Assembly (NCBI RefSeq): GCF_012933445.1
Contig: NZ_JABBNC010000004.1
Location: forward strand, 186,001-250,000
Origin: Actinoplanes sp. TBRC 11911
GTDB lineage: Bacteria > Actinomycetota > Actinomycetes > Mycobacteriales > Micromonosporaceae
Direction: 5' to 3'
Length of the DNA stretch: 64,000 bases
Within the stretch, counting starts at the first letter, position 1. The number at the start of each line of letters is the position of its first letter. Below the pieces are notes generated by a model. The model worked only from the letters and a program-made list of their open reading frames with translations, was not told the origin of the DNA and searched no databases. Positions 25,143 to 34,977 of this stretch are shown here, one piece after another. The position numbers and the translations under genes are program-made.

Positions 25143-27962
25143 TCACGCCGCGGTCAGGAAAACCCGGCTGGCCTGCACTCTCGTGCGTACCTGAAGCTTG
25201 TCGAAGATGTGCCCGACGTGGACACCGACGGTGCGCTCGCTGATGAACAGTCGCTCGCCGATCTCCCGGTTGGTCAGGCCCTCGGCCACCGCGGCCAGCA
25301 CCTGGCGCTCCCGCTGGGTGAGGACGCCCAGCTCATCGCCCTGTTCCGGGGCGGGCGCGGGCATCGAAACGGTCTCGGCGTCGTCGTCCGCGAGCGCGAT
25401 CCGGAACCTCTGCGCGACGGTGCGGATCTCCGCCGCGAACGGCCGTGCGCCCATCGCGGTCGCCGTCCCGTACGCCTCCCGCAGCGCCGTGGTGGCCGCC
25501 AGCCGGCGTGGCCGGCGCTGCTGCAACGCCGCCTCGGCCTGACGCAACCGCGCGTACGCGCCGGGGTAGGGCTGGTGCCGCCGGTCCCATGCGGTGGCCG
25601 CCCGTAGCCACGGTTCGGGGTCGTGCCGGTCCTCGATCCGGCTGATCTCGGCGGCGCACAGATCCAGGTATCCGTCGATGACCGCGCGCACCGGGGAGGC
25701 CGCGTTGCCGACGCCCTTGGCCATCCGGTCGACCACCGTGCGCAACCGCCGGATCGCGCCCGGGTCGACCGGCTCGCCGATCGCGTGGGCCTCCGCCTCG
25801 GCCCGCAGGCCGTGCCAGGCCAGCACGCCGAGCAGCACCAAATCGTCCGAGCGCGTCTCCGTGAGGCCGCGCTGCACGGCCTGCCGGGCGGCCGCGTGCC
25901 GGCCCTGCCACATCGCCAGACCGGCACGCAGGGTGAGCATCGGCAGCACGTGCCGGGCGCCGCCACCGGCCAGCAGCGTCGCCACCGCCTCCAGGTCGCG
26001 GTGCGCGGCCTCGACGTCGCCGAAGCCGACCCAGAGCCGGCAGCGGGCCAGCAGCAGCTCGACCGCGTCCGCGCCGGACGGGCGGTGCTGCATCGCCGCT
26101 TCCAGCACGGCGTCGGCCTCGGCCCACTGGCCGACCCGGAACAGGCCGTTGCCGGCGATGGCGAGAAGGCGGGTCTGGTAGGTGCGGCCGACCCCGAGCG
26201 AGGCCAGCCGCTCCGCGCCGCGGCGGGCGACCAGCACTCCCTCCTCGATGCTGTTCAGCGGGCCGGTGAGCAGCTCGGCGAGATGCAGATACGCCACGCC
26301 CAGGTCGTCCGGGTGGCCGGAGCGCTCGGCGATGTCGACGGCGTTGCGGATGACGGCGAGCCCGGCGTCCGGGTCCTCGCGGAACGCGGCGCTGAAGCCG
26401 AGCGCGGCGGACGCGCGTACGAGATCGGCGGTCGAGCCGTTGACCTCGGCCATCTCCAGCGCCTCCTGCGCGCGGGCGTTGGCATCCGCGTAGCGTCCCA
26501 GGTGGAGCAGCAGCTCGGCCAGGTGCGCGGCGGCGGTGACCCGCTGACGCGGCGTGCAGTCCGGCGAGTCGAGGGCGCGTTCGTACTCGGTTTCCGCGGT
26601 CGCCGACCGGCCGGCGGCGGCCAGGTAACGCGCGCGGCGCAGGTGCAGGTCGACCTGGCCGGGCGCGTCCGGGCGGCCGGCCAGCTCCTCCAGCCTGGTC
26701 AGGGCGCGCTGGTGCTCACCGCAGAGGTGCGCCGACTCGGCCGCGTGCGCCAGCAGCTCGGTGCGTTCCGGGGCGTCGTCGGTGGTCAGGTCCAGCGCGA
26801 GCGACCAGTAGCGGTGCGCCTCGGTGAAGCCGTACAGCTTTTCCGCGCCGCGGGCGGCGGCGACCACGCTGGGCAGCGCCCGGGCCGGTTCCCCGGCCTG
26901 CCGCCAGTGGTACGCCAGGCGGGCGTGATCCGGTGCGCCCGGGGCGGCTTCGAGGGCCTCGGCGAACCGGCGGTGCAGGGCGGTGGCCTCGGCCGGCAGC
27001 ACCTCGGCCGCGAGGATCTCGGCGACCAGCCGGTGCCGCAGCCGATAGCCGTCGGACGAGCTGGTCACGAAGCGGTGCGCGACGGCGGCCCGGATCGCCT
27101 CGATCAGCTGGTCCTCGTCCAGTTTGGTGACCTTGGCCAGGATGGCGTGGTCGACCGGCTCGACACCGGCGGCGACCGCGTGCACCACCGCGTGCGCGTT
27201 CGGCGGCAGCTCGTCCACCCGGGACAGGAAGATCTCGCGCAGCGTGTCGGACAGCTCGACCCGGCCGTCGCGCAGGTCACGAGACAGTTCCTCGGCCACG
27301 AACGGGTTGCCGCCGCTGCGCTTGTAGACCCGCTCGGCGTCCTCCGGTTCCAGGCCGTCGCCGGCGATCGCGTTGACCAGTTCCAGCGTCTCGGTCTTGT
27401 CCAGCGGGGCGAGGTCGACCACCCGCACCGAGCGCAGGCGGCGCAGCTCGGCCAGCATCCGGCGCAGCGGGTGCGCGCCGTGCAGCGCCTCGGCCCGGAT
27501 CGCGGCGAGGACCGACAGCTTCACGTCGCCGAGGCCGGCGAGCAGGTAGAGCAGCAGCTGACGGGTGCTGCGGTCGGCCCACTGAAGATCGTCGAGCACG
27601 AGCAGCAGCCGCCGCTCGCCGGCCACCGCGGTCAGGTCGCGCGAGACCCGCTCGAGCAGCGCGCCGGCGTCGTCGGCTGCGGTTGTCGCGCCACTATGGC
27701 CGTACTGGCGCAAGGCTTGAAGAACCGGGTGCAATGGGGACGCATCGCCGATATCGAGGCAGGTCCCGGACAGCACGGCGAAACCCGCGTCACGCATGGC
27801 CCGGGCGGTCTCACGCAGCAGGCGGCTCTTGCCGATCCCGCTTTCCCCGGTGACGAACACCGCGGCCGTCCCGCCCGGTCCGGCGTTGCGCAGGTCGGAC
27901 TCCACGTCGGTCAGCGTGCCGGTGCGTCCGACAAGCGGCCCGTCGTCCTCCTCGCTGGCCAT
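25143..27962 (-). CDS. LAL-type LuxR regulator with AAA ATPase and TPR region
   Basis: A 939-residue transcriptional regulator. An N-terminal STAND/AAA ATPase has Walker A GESGIGKS (39-46) and Walker B LLLVLDDLQWAD. A long TPR-like helical region covers about 350-850, and a C-terminal LuxR HTH reads LTQRERQVLAAVAEGLTNRE and ISERTVGVHVGHIFDKL. Large LuxR regulators of this kind activate pathway genes after ligand or ATP-driven rearrangement. The ATG at 27962 has no clear Shine-Dalgarno; an in-frame ORF extends to 28148, but upstream residues look non-coding. It is divergent from a nucleotidyl cyclase gene 176 bases away. Confidence 0.9.
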   Translation of the reverse strand: MASEEDDGPLVGRTGTLTDVESDLRNAGPGGTAAVFVTGESGIGKSRLLRETARAMRDAGFAVLSGTCLDIGDASPLHPVLQALRQYGHSGATTAADDAGALLERVSRDLTAVAGERRLLLVLDDLQWADRSTRQLLLYLLAGLGDVKLSVLAAIRAEALHGAHPLRRMLAELRRLRSVRVVDLAPLDKTETLELVNAIAGDGLEPEDAERVYKRSGGNPFVAEELSRDLRDGRVELSDTLREIFLSRVDELPPNAHAVVHAVAAGVEPVDHAILAKVTKLDEDQLIEAIRAAVAHRFVTSSSDGYRLRHRLVAEILAAEVLPAEATALHRRFAEALEAAPGAPDHARLAYHWRQAGEPARALPSVVAAARGAEKLYGFTEAHRYWSLALDLTTDDAPERTELLAHAAESAHLCGEHQRALTRLEELAGRPDAPGQVDLHLRRARYLAAAGRSATAETEYERALDSPDCTPRQRVTAAAHLAELLLHLGRYADANARAQEALEMAEVNGSTADLVRASAALGFSAAFREDPDAGLAVIRNAVDIAERSGHPDDLGVAYLHLAELLTGPLNSIEEGVLVARRGAERLASLGVGRTYQTRLLAIAGNGLFRVGQWAEADAVLEAAMQHRPSGADAVELLLARCRLWVGFGDVEAAHRDLEAVATLLAGGGARHVLPMLTLRAGLAMWQGRHAAARQAVQRGLTETRSDDLVLLGVLAWHGLRAEAEAHAIGEPVDPGAIRRLRTVVDRMAKGVGNAASPVRAVIDGYLDLCAAEISRIEDRHDPEPWLRAATAWDRRHQPYPGAYARLRQAEAALQQRRPRRLAATTALREAYGTATAMGARPFAAEIRTVAQRFRIALADDDAETVSMPAPAPEQGDELGVLTQRERQVLAAVAEGLTNREIGERLFISERTVGVHVGHIFDKLQVRTRVQASRVFLTAA

Positions 27963-28138
27963 GAAGGGCAGCCTAATCCGAATCGACGTAGCACGTTGTC
28001 GTCGGTTCGGCCCTTTCTTGGTCACAAAAATGACCGCCCCGGCAAGTGTCAGAGATACGTCGTTCTGCAGATCCGCCGGTGGACTCGGGCTGGCACCGTT
28101 CTCCCGGGGCAGATGCAAGTAGTGGGGGAGCGTGAGAC

Positions 28139-28750
28139 ATGACCGCAATCGCTATGGCGGAGCAGGAGCGGCGTCAGATGGTCACCGTCCTATTTCTCGA
28201 CATCGTGGGGTTCACCGCGCTGGTCGACGACCTGGACTGTGCCGAGGTTCGCGCGTTGCAGCGCGACTACTTCTCCATCGTGTCCGAGGTGGTCCGCTCG
28301 GGCGGGGGAGTGGTGGAGAAGTACGTGGGGGATGCGGTGATGGCCGTCTTCGGCATCGATGAGGACGGCTTCGGACCGCAAGCGGCCGCTTCGGCGGTTC
28401 GAGTGGGCCTGTCGGTTCAGGAGAGGTTGAGGGGGCAACTCCTGGCCGGCAGGTTCGCTGTACGTACCCGGGCGGGCCTGGCCACCGGCGACGTGATCGT
28501 CGACACGGCCGCGGCGCGCGACTTCGGGCAGGCGATGATCAGCGGCAGCGTGGTGAACACGGCGGCGCGGCTGCAGGCGTACGCGCCGCACGACACCGTG
28601 GTGGTCGACTCGACCACCCGGGAGGTCACCGACGAACTGATCGCCTACCAGGAGCTGCCGCCCGTACGGGTGTCCGGCAAACCGTACCCGCTGGACCTGT
28701 GGCGTGCGCTACAGCCGTTGCGGGCACGACAGTTGGTGGGGGCCAACTGA
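28139..28750 (+). CDS. Stand-alone class III adenylate/guanylate cyclase domain
   Basis: A 203-residue protein that is almost only a class III cyclase catalytic domain. Metal-binding aspartates are D21 (FLDIVGFT) and D65 (EKYVGDAVMAVFG); the K of EKYVGD is the usual adenine-selecting lysine, and the Asn-Arg pair appears in SVVNTAARLQ. Such a domain makes cAMP as a homodimer. It has no membrane or sensor part. In many actinobacteria the domain is fused to an AAA-TPR regulator; here such a protein is encoded divergently next door. GGGGGAG lies 8 bases before the ATG, and a terminator follows. Confidence 0.9.
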   Translation: MTAIAMAEQERRQMVTVLFLDIVGFTALVDDLDCAEVRALQRDYFSIVSEVVRSGGGVVEKYVGDAVMAVFGIDEDGFGPQAAASAVRVGLSVQERLRGQLLAGRFAVRTRAGLATGDVIVDTAAARDFGQAMISGSVVNTAARLQAYAPHDTVVVDSTTREVTDELIAYQELPPVRVSGKPYPLDLWRALQPLRARQLVGAN

Positions 28751-28762
28751 GGGGGATGCTTG

Positions 28763-28788
28763 AACCCCGGCCGATCCCGGCCGGGGTT
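28763..28788 (+). terminator. Terminator after the cyclase gene
   Basis: AACCCCGGCC and GGCCGGGGTT pair perfectly around a 6-base loop, 12 bases past the stop, followed by the weak U-containing tail TAAGTGTTGTCT. Confidence 0.75.
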
Positions 28789-28794
28789 TAAGTG

Positions 28795-28823
28795 TTGTCT
28801 AATCCCTTTTGTCCGGATAGTTG
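28795..28823 (+). promoter_or_regulatory. Possible promoter of the topoisomerase operon
   Basis: TTGTCT and TAGTTG are separated by 17 bases, 106 bases before the GTG start. Both boxes match the housekeeping consensus only partly. It is the best candidate I see in the gap. Confidence 0.35.
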
Positions 28824-28928
28824 GGCGTGATTCGGAGTGGCCGACGGCGACGTTCACCAGAACTGTCGGACCCTGCCGGTAGTCTCGCTCGCGTCTTGAC
28901 CACTAGGGCCGATAGGAAGTGCCACCTC

Positions 28929-30980
28929 GTGACCGCGGAGATTCTGTACGGGGCTGATGACCTCACGCACCTCGAGGGGCTGGATGCCGTCCGGAAGCGC
29001 CCGGGCATGTACATCGGCTCCACCGACAGCCGGGGCATCAACCACCTGGCCAACGAGATCATCGACAACTCGACCGACGAGGGCGTCGCCGGGCACGCCA
29101 CCAAGGTGTCGGTGATCCTGCACGACGACGGCTCGGTGCAGGTCGACGACGACGGCCGGGGCATCCCGACCGACATCAACGCCAAGTCCGGTATGAACGG
29201 CGTCGAGCTCGTGCTCACCCGGCTGCACGCCGGCGGCAAGTTCGGCGGCTCGGGCTACAAGACCTCCGGCGGTCTGCACGGCGTCGGCGCCTCCGCGGTC
29301 AACGCGCTGGCGCTGCGCTTCGACGTCACCGTCCGGCGCGACGGCAAGGTCCACGAGGTCAGCTTCCAGCGCGGCGTGCCCGGCTCGTTCGACGGCCCCG
29401 GGCCCGACGCCGCGTTCCAGCCCGAGTCCGGCCTGCGCATCGTCCGCAAGATGAAGCGCGGCGAGCCCAGCGGCACCTCGATCCGGTACTGGTACGATGC
29501 ACGCTATTTCGAGACCGGCGCCCGGCTCGACGTCGAGTCCGTCCGCACCAAGCTGCGCAACACGGCCTTCCTGGTCCCCGGCGTGATGTATGCGTTGCGC
29601 GACGAGACCGCCGAGGAAACCACCAACGAGACGTTCCACTACCCGCACGGGCTCACCGACATGGTCGAGTTCCTCACCCACGCGGGCGACAAACCGGTCT
29701 CCGGCATCCTGATGGTCACCGGCGAGGGGACGTACAAGGAGAACGCCGCCGACGCCAACGGCGTCATGCAGTCCAACGTCGTGCGCCGGGCCGAGATCGA
29801 GGTCGCCTTCCGCTGGGGTACGGGCTACGAGCGCACCGTCGAATGCTTCACGAACACGATTCGCAACGTCCACGGCGGCACCCACCGCAAGGGGTTCGAG
29901 CGGGCGCTGGTGCGGGCGCTGACCGAGGCCATCCGTAACACGCGTGGGCTGCTCAAGCCCAAGGAGGACGTGCCCGTCCTGGACGACCTGCTCGAGGGCA
30001 TGACCGCGGTTCTGCACGTACGCGTCCCCGAGCCCCAGTTCACCTCGCAGACCAAGGACGAGCTGTCCACCGCGGGCGTCACCCGGGTCGTGCAGGGGCT
30101 CGTCGAGGCGTACATCAAGGAATGGGTCGACGGGAAGAAGACGAAATCTGAGGCCCGCACCGTCCTGCAGAAGGTGGTCGACGCCGCGCGCGTGCGCCTC
30201 ACCCAGAAGCAGCAGAAGGATGCGGCCCGGCGCAAGACCGCGCTCGAGGGCGCGTCGATGCCGCCCAAGCTGGTCGACTGCCGCTCCACCGGCATCTCCC
30301 GCAGCGAGCTCTACATCGTCGAGGGTGACAGCGCGCTCGGCACCGCCCGGATGGCCCGCTCCTCGGAATACCAGGCGCTGCTGCCCATCCGCGGCAAGAT
30401 CCTCAACGTGCAGAAGGCGAGCCTGCAGCAGGTGCTCGACAACGCCGAGTGCTCGGCGATCGTGCAGGTGCTGGGCGCCGGTTCCGGCCGCACGTTCGAC
30501 CTGGCCGCGATGCGCTACGGCCGCGTCATGATCATGGCGGACGCGGACGTCGACGGCTCGCACATCCGGACGCTGCTGATCACGCTGTTCGCCAAGTACA
30601 TGCGACCGGTGATCGAGGAAGGCCGGCTGTTCGCCGCGATGCCGCCGCTGCACAAGGTGGTCACCAAGGGGCGCAACGCCGAGACGATCTTCACGTACAC
30701 CCAGCAGGAGATGGAGAACACGGTCGGCCGGCTGGAACGCTCCGGCAAGACCGTGCAGAAGCCGGTGCCGCGGTTCAAGGGCCTCGGCGAGATGGACGCG
30801 GACGAGCTGTGGGACACCACGATGAACCCGGCGACGCGGACGGTCCGGCGGATCACGCTGCTCGACGCCGAGCGCGCCGAGGAGACGCTCGAACTGCTGA
30901 TGGGTGAGCGGGTCGAACCCCGGAAGAACTGGTTGATCGAGGCCGCGGGCCGCATCGACCAAGAGACGATCGACGCCTGA
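28929..30980 (+). CDS. parE: Type IIA topoisomerase subunit B (topoisomerase IV/ParE-like)
   Basis: A 683-residue ATPase subunit that cuts and rejoins DNA with the downstream A subunit to decatenate or relax DNA. The GHKL ATPase has the N box EIIDNSTDE (from residue 43), DDDGRGIP (73-80), GGLHGVGASAVNAL and the transducer lysine region KTKSEA. The TOPRIM domain has EGDSALGTA and the metal cluster MADADVDGSHIRTL. The C-terminus has the family PRFKGLGEMDADELWDTTM. The GTG at 28929 is chosen because VTAEILYGADDLTHLEGL is the family N-terminus. Assignment as ParE rather than GyrB rests on the partner order and ParC-like A subunit; it could also be a second gyrase. Confidence 0.9.
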   Translation: MTAEILYGADDLTHLEGLDAVRKRPGMYIGSTDSRGINHLANEIIDNSTDEGVAGHATKVSVILHDDGSVQVDDDGRGIPTDINAKSGMNGVELVLTRLHAGGKFGGSGYKTSGGLHGVGASAVNALALRFDVTVRRDGKVHEVSFQRGVPGSFDGPGPDAAFQPESGLRIVRKMKRGEPSGTSIRYWYDARYFETGARLDVESVRTKLRNTAFLVPGVMYALRDETAEETTNETFHYPHGLTDMVEFLTHAGDKPVSGILMVTGEGTYKENAADANGVMQSNVVRRAEIEVAFRWGTGYERTVECFTNTIRNVHGGTHRKGFERALVRALTEAIRNTRGLLKPKEDVPVLDDLLEGMTAVLHVRVPEPQFTSQTKDELSTAGVTRVVQGLVEAYIKEWVDGKKTKSEARTVLQKVVDAARVRLTQKQQKDAARRKTALEGASMPPKLVDCRSTGISRSELYIVEGDSALGTARMARSSEYQALLPIRGKILNVQKASLQQVLDNAECSAIVQVLGAGSGRTFDLAAMRYGRVMIMADADVDGSHIRTLLITLFAKYMRPVIEEGRLFAAMPPLHKVVTKGRNAETIFTYTQQEMENTVGRLERSGKTVQKPVPRFKGLGEMDADELWDTTMNPATRTVRRITLLDAERAEETLELLMGERVEPRKNWLIEAAGRIDQETIDA

Positions 30981-30996
30981 GAGGTTCTGTTTTTCC

Positions 30997-33519
30997 ATGG
31001 CACGCCGCAAGAACACCGAGAACCGCGTCGACCTGTCCGCGTTCGACCAGGCCGGCGCCCGGGTCATCGACAACCCGCTCAGCACCGAGGTGGAGGACTC
31101 CTACCTGGAGTACGCCTACTCGGTGATCCACTCGCGCGCCCTGCCGGACGCGCGGGACGGCCTCAAGCCGGTGCACCGCCGCATCCTGTGGTCGATGTCC
31201 GAGCAGGGCCACCGCCCCGACCGGGCGTACGTGAAATCGGCCCGCGTGGTCGGCGACGTGATGGGTAAATATCACCCGCACGGCGACGTGGCCATCTACG
31301 ACGCCCTGGTGCGGCTGGCGCAGGACTTCTCGCTGAACGCCCCGCTCATCGACGGGCACGGCAACTTCGGAACTCAGGACGACGGACCGGCAGCCGCGAG
31401 ATATACAGAAGCGCGAATGTCTCGTGAGGCGATGCTGCTGGTCGGGGAGCTGGGCGAGGGCACCGTCGACTTCAAGCCGACCTACGACGGTGACGACGTC
31501 GAGCCCAAGGTGCTGCCGGCGGCGTTCCCGAACCTGCTGGTCAACGGCACGTCCGGGATCGCGGTCGGGATGGCCACCAACATGATCCCGCACAACCTGG
31601 GCGAGGTCGTGGCGGCCGCGCGGCACCTGATCACGAACCCGGAGGCCGACCTCGACGCGCTGATGCGCTTCGTGCCCGGGCCCGACCTGCCCACCGGCGG
31701 TCAGCTGCTCGGGCTCGACGAGGTGCGCCGGGCGTACGAGACCGGCCGCGGCGTGGTGCGGATGCGCGCCAAGGCGCACACCGGGCAGCTCGAGGGCGGC
31801 CGGGGACGCCAGGCGATCACGGTCACCGAGCTCCCGTACGGCGTGGGCGCCGAGAAGATCATCGAGGCGATCACCGACGAGGTGAAGGGCAAGCTGATCA
31901 CCTCGGGACCACGGCGCGGGCAGCGGCAGGCCGCTCGTCTGCAGGGCATCGCCGACGTCAAGGACCTCACCGACCGGGAGCACGGCACCCGGCTGGTGAT
32001 CGAGTGCAAGGTCGGGGTCAACCCGCAGGCGCTGCTCGCCGACCTGTACCGCCTCACCCCGCTGGAGTCGTCGTTCGGCATCAACAACCTGGTGCTGGTC
32101 GACGGGCAGCCGCAGACGCTCGGGCTCAAGCCGCTGCTCGAGGTGTTCGTGAACCACCGGTACGAGGTGGTCACCCGGCGCACGGAGTTCCGGCGTGCCA
32201 AGCGCGCCGACCGTCTGCACCTGGTCGACGGCCTGTTGATCGCCCTGATCGACATCGACCGGGTGGTCGCGATCATCCGGGGCAGCGACGACGCGGCAGC
32301 GGCCAAGGCGGCGCTGATGAGCGAGTTCGGGCTCTCCGACGTGCAGGCGACGTACATCCTGGACACGCCGCTGCGCCGGCTCACCCGCTTCGACCGGATC
32401 GAGCTGGAGAACGAGCAGGAACGGCTGAACGCGGAGATCGCCGAGCTGACCCGGATCCTCGACAACGAGGACGTGCTCAAGCAGGTCGTGTCCGACGAGC
32501 TGGCTTCGGTGGCTGCGGAGTTCGGCGCGGCCCGGCGTACCACGCTGATCGACGGCGATCTGAAGGAGGTGCTGGCGGCGTCCGCGCCGGCCGGCCCGCT
32601 CGAGGTGGCCGACGACCCCTGCCAGATCATCTTGTCGGCGACCGGCCTCATCGCCCGTACGGCGGCCGAGTCCGAGGAGGCGACCGAGGGCCGGCGGCGG
32701 TCCGGCCGGGTCAAGCACGACGCCGTACGCGCGGTGATCCACTCAACCGCACGCGGCCGCATCCTGCTGATCACCAACCAGGGCCGTGCCTTCAAGACGG
32801 ATGTGCTGCCGCTGCCGGTGCTGCCCGAGCAGTCCGGCACGGTGTCGATCCGCGGCGGGATGTCGGCCTCGGAGCTGGTGCCGCTGGAGGCCGGGGAGAA
32901 GGTCGTCGGGCTGGCGCCGCTGGCCGGTAACGGCTCGCCGGGCCTGGCGATGGGCACCCGGCTGGGTGTGGTGAAGGTGTGCGCGCCCGAGTGGCCGGTC
33001 CGCTCGGACGAGTTCGAGGTGATCACGTTGAAGGACGGCGACGAGGTCCTGGAGGCGGTCTGGCTGCTGGACGGTTCGGAGACGCTGGCGTTCGTCACGT
33101 CCGATGCGTCGCTGCTGCACTTCGCGGCGAAGAATGTGCGGCCGCAGGGGTTGAAGGGCGGCGGCATGGCCGGCATCAACCTGGCGGCCGACGCCGAGGT
33201 CCTCTCGTTCAACGTGGTGAACACAAAGGACGAGGAGCACGGCGAGCCGATGGTGGTGACCTCCACCGGCACGCAGGTGAAGGTGACGCCGTTCGCGTCG
33301 TACCCGGCGAAGGGCCGGGCGACCGGCGGCGTCCGCGTCCAGCGCTTCCTGAAGGGCGACACCCGCCTGGCGGTGGCGTGGGTGGGTCCGCGTCCGGTCG
33401 GCGCGTCCAGCACGGGCGACCCGGTCGAGCTGCCCGAGCCGGATTCGCGGCGCGACGGCTCGGGCGAGGCCGTGCTGATGGGCCCGCAGATCGTGGGTCA
33501 CCTGATCGAGCGGGGCTGA
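30997..33519 (+). CDS. parC: Type IIA topoisomerase subunit A (topoisomerase IV/ParC-like)
   Basis: An 840-residue DNA cleavage subunit. The catalytic tyrosine is Y136 in AAARYTEARM. The quinolone-pocket helix reads HPHGDVAIYDALVRLAQ, with Val where E. coli GyrA has Ser83 and Asp kept at the position of Asp87. The coiled-coil gate and a six-bladed beta-pinwheel C-terminal domain follow. No canonical QRRGGKG GyrA box is visible; the nearest segment is AKGRATGGVRVQRF, supporting a topoisomerase IV-like role. It starts 16 bases after the B subunit stop, with GAGAGG upstream, and forms an operon with it. A terminator hairpin follows. Confidence 0.9.
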   Translation: MARRKNTENRVDLSAFDQAGARVIDNPLSTEVEDSYLEYAYSVIHSRALPDARDGLKPVHRRILWSMSEQGHRPDRAYVKSARVVGDVMGKYHPHGDVAIYDALVRLAQDFSLNAPLIDGHGNFGTQDDGPAAARYTEARMSREAMLLVGELGEGTVDFKPTYDGDDVEPKVLPAAFPNLLVNGTSGIAVGMATNMIPHNLGEVVAAARHLITNPEADLDALMRFVPGPDLPTGGQLLGLDEVRRAYETGRGVVRMRAKAHTGQLEGGRGRQAITVTELPYGVGAEKIIEAITDEVKGKLITSGPRRGQRQAARLQGIADVKDLTDREHGTRLVIECKVGVNPQALLADLYRLTPLESSFGINNLVLVDGQPQTLGLKPLLEVFVNHRYEVVTRRTEFRRAKRADRLHLVDGLLIALIDIDRVVAIIRGSDDAAAAKAALMSEFGLSDVQATYILDTPLRRLTRFDRIELENEQERLNAEIAELTRILDNEDVLKQVVSDELASVAAEFGAARRTTLIDGDLKEVLAASAPAGPLEVADDPCQIILSATGLIARTAAESEEATEGRRRSGRVKHDAVRAVIHSTARGRILLITNQGRAFKTDVLPLPVLPEQSGTVSIRGGMSASELVPLEAGEKVVGLAPLAGNGSPGLAMGTRLGVVKVCAPEWPVRSDEFEVITLKDGDEVLEAVWLLDGSETLAFVTSDASLLHFAAKNVRPQGLKGGGMAGINLAADAEVLSFNVVNTKDEEHGEPMVVTSTGTQVKVTPFASYPAKGRATGGVRVQRFLKGDTRLAVAWVGPRPVGASSTGDPVELPEPDSRRDGSGEAVLMGPQIVGHLIERG

Positions 33520-33524
33520 GTCGC

Positions 33525-33553
33525 CGGGTGACCCGCCGACCGCGGGTCACCCG
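33525..33553. terminator. Bidirectional terminator hairpin
   Basis: Arms CGGGTGACCCGC and GCGGGTCACCCG are perfectly complementary around a 5-base loop, directly after the parC stop and facing the convergent FAD oxidase gene. Confidence 0.75.
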
Positions 33554-33609
33554 ATTCGCGCGCCTGCTTGCCCAGCCGCTCCCGCAGCGGTTTCGCGCGG
33601 CCCGAGGCG

Positions 33610-34977
33610 TCAGGCGGGCCGGATGTTGTGGTTCATCCGGAAGATGTTCTCCGGGTCGACGTCGTGCTTGATCCTGGCGAGCCGGTCGTAGCGGTCCGCG
33701 CCGTAGACGAGCCGGACCTGCTCGGGTGTGGCCGCCTCCTCCTTGGACAGGAAGTTGATCATTCGGCGGTCGTCGACGGCCCACGGGTCGAACAGCCGGA
33801 CCATCCGGTCGAGCCAGTCGCGCAGCGGGTCGGCCTGATCGGGGCCGCCCACCGCCAGGCCGAACACGATGTAGGGAACCCCGCGGGTCGGCACGGCGTT
33901 CGGCGCCGCGGGCTCCCGGTCGAGGGCGCCGCCCAGTGCGCGGATCTCGATGCCGAGCAGCGGATTGCCCGAGCCGGGCCCGGCAAAGCCGATCAGCGCG
34001 TCGAGCACCTCCGGCGAGAACTCGCGCAACGTGGTGGTCCGGTCGTAGAAGGGGATCGGCTCCATCGGGTCCATGTGGATCAGCGGGTTGTCGGTGTAGG
34101 GCATCAGCCGCACGCCGTCCATCAGCGGCGTGCCGGCCGCGCGGATCGGGGCGAGCAGCCGTTCCCCTTCGTCGGCCGCGCCCAGATACGCGTACCGCAC
34201 GTGCACCACGAACGCACCACGCAGCGGCTCCGGAAGGTCGGGCATCGGTGGCAGCCGCATCACCCCGACCGAGGTGGTCGCCTGCTCCGGCAGCCCGGGT
34301 GCCCACCTCCGCCAGGCGTCTAGCACGTCCGCCGCCCGCTCCCCCGGGAAGAAGATGCCGCCGCCGTAGAACTCGGTCAGCTCGAACAGGTCGAACTCGA
34401 TCGCGGTCACCACGCCGAAGTTGCTCTTGCCGCCGAGCAGTGCCCAGTACAGGTCGGGTTCGCTGTGCGGGGTCACCGCCCGCGACTGCCCGTCGGCGGT
34501 CACCACGTCGAGGCGGCGGACGTGGTCGGCGGCGTACCCCTGGGAGCGGGCGAACACCGGGCTCTGGCCGCCGCCGAGGGTGTAGCCCACCACGCCGACC
34601 CTCGGCGAGGACCCGGAGGCCGGCGCGAGACCGTACTTGGCCGCTTCGGCCGCCACCGTCCCCCAGCGCACGCCGGCCTCGACCCGGCAGGTCCGGGCGC
34701 CGGGGTCGATGCGTACGTCCTGCATGCGTGCGGTGTTGATCAGAATGGCGTCTTGTTCGCCGGTGACGACCTGATGACCGCCGCCGCGTATCGCGACCGG
34801 CAGGTGCTGCCGCGCGGCGAAACCGACCGCGGCCCGCACGTCGGCGGCCCCGGTGACGCCGACCGCCGCGGCCGGGCGCACCGGTTGGTTCAGGTCGAAG
34901 GAGGCCACCTCGGCCGCGTACCCCTCGTCGCCGGGCAGCAGAACCGGGCCGGCGACGGCATCCCGTAATTTCTTCAT
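33610..34977 (-). CDS. FAD-linked (BBE-like) oxidoreductase
   Basis: A 455-residue PCMH-type flavoprotein. The FAD-binding domain carries the covalent-attachment histidine H68 in IRGGGHQ, and VVGYTLGGGQ serves as the second FAD contact. The Cys of bicovalent berberine-bridge enzymes is absent, so monocovalent binding is expected. The C-terminus ends in the family IKHDVDPENIFRMNHNIRP. These enzymes oxidise alcohols, sugars or secondary metabolites; the substrate is unknown. The start at 34977 (MKKLRDAVAG) fits family length, though no clear Shine-Dalgarno is visible. No signal peptide is seen. Confidence 0.88.
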   Translation of the reverse strand: MKKLRDAVAGPVLLPGDEGYAAEVASFDLNQPVRPAAAVGVTGAADVRAAVGFAARQHLPVAIRGGGHQVVTGEQDAILINTARMQDVRIDPGARTCRVEAGVRWGTVAAEAAKYGLAPASGSSPRVGVVGYTLGGGQSPVFARSQGYAADHVRRLDVVTADGQSRAVTPHSEPDLYWALLGGKSNFGVVTAIEFDLFELTEFYGGGIFFPGERAADVLDAWRRWAPGLPEQATTSVGVMRLPPMPDLPEPLRGAFVVHVRYAYLGAADEGERLLAPIRAAGTPLMDGVRLMPYTDNPLIHMDPMEPIPFYDRTTTLREFSPEVLDALIGFAGPGSGNPLLGIEIRALGGALDREPAAPNAVPTRGVPYIVFGLAVGGPDQADPLRDWLDRMVRLFDPWAVDDRRMINFLSKEEAATPEQVRLVYGADRYDRLARIKHDVDPENIFRMNHNIRPA

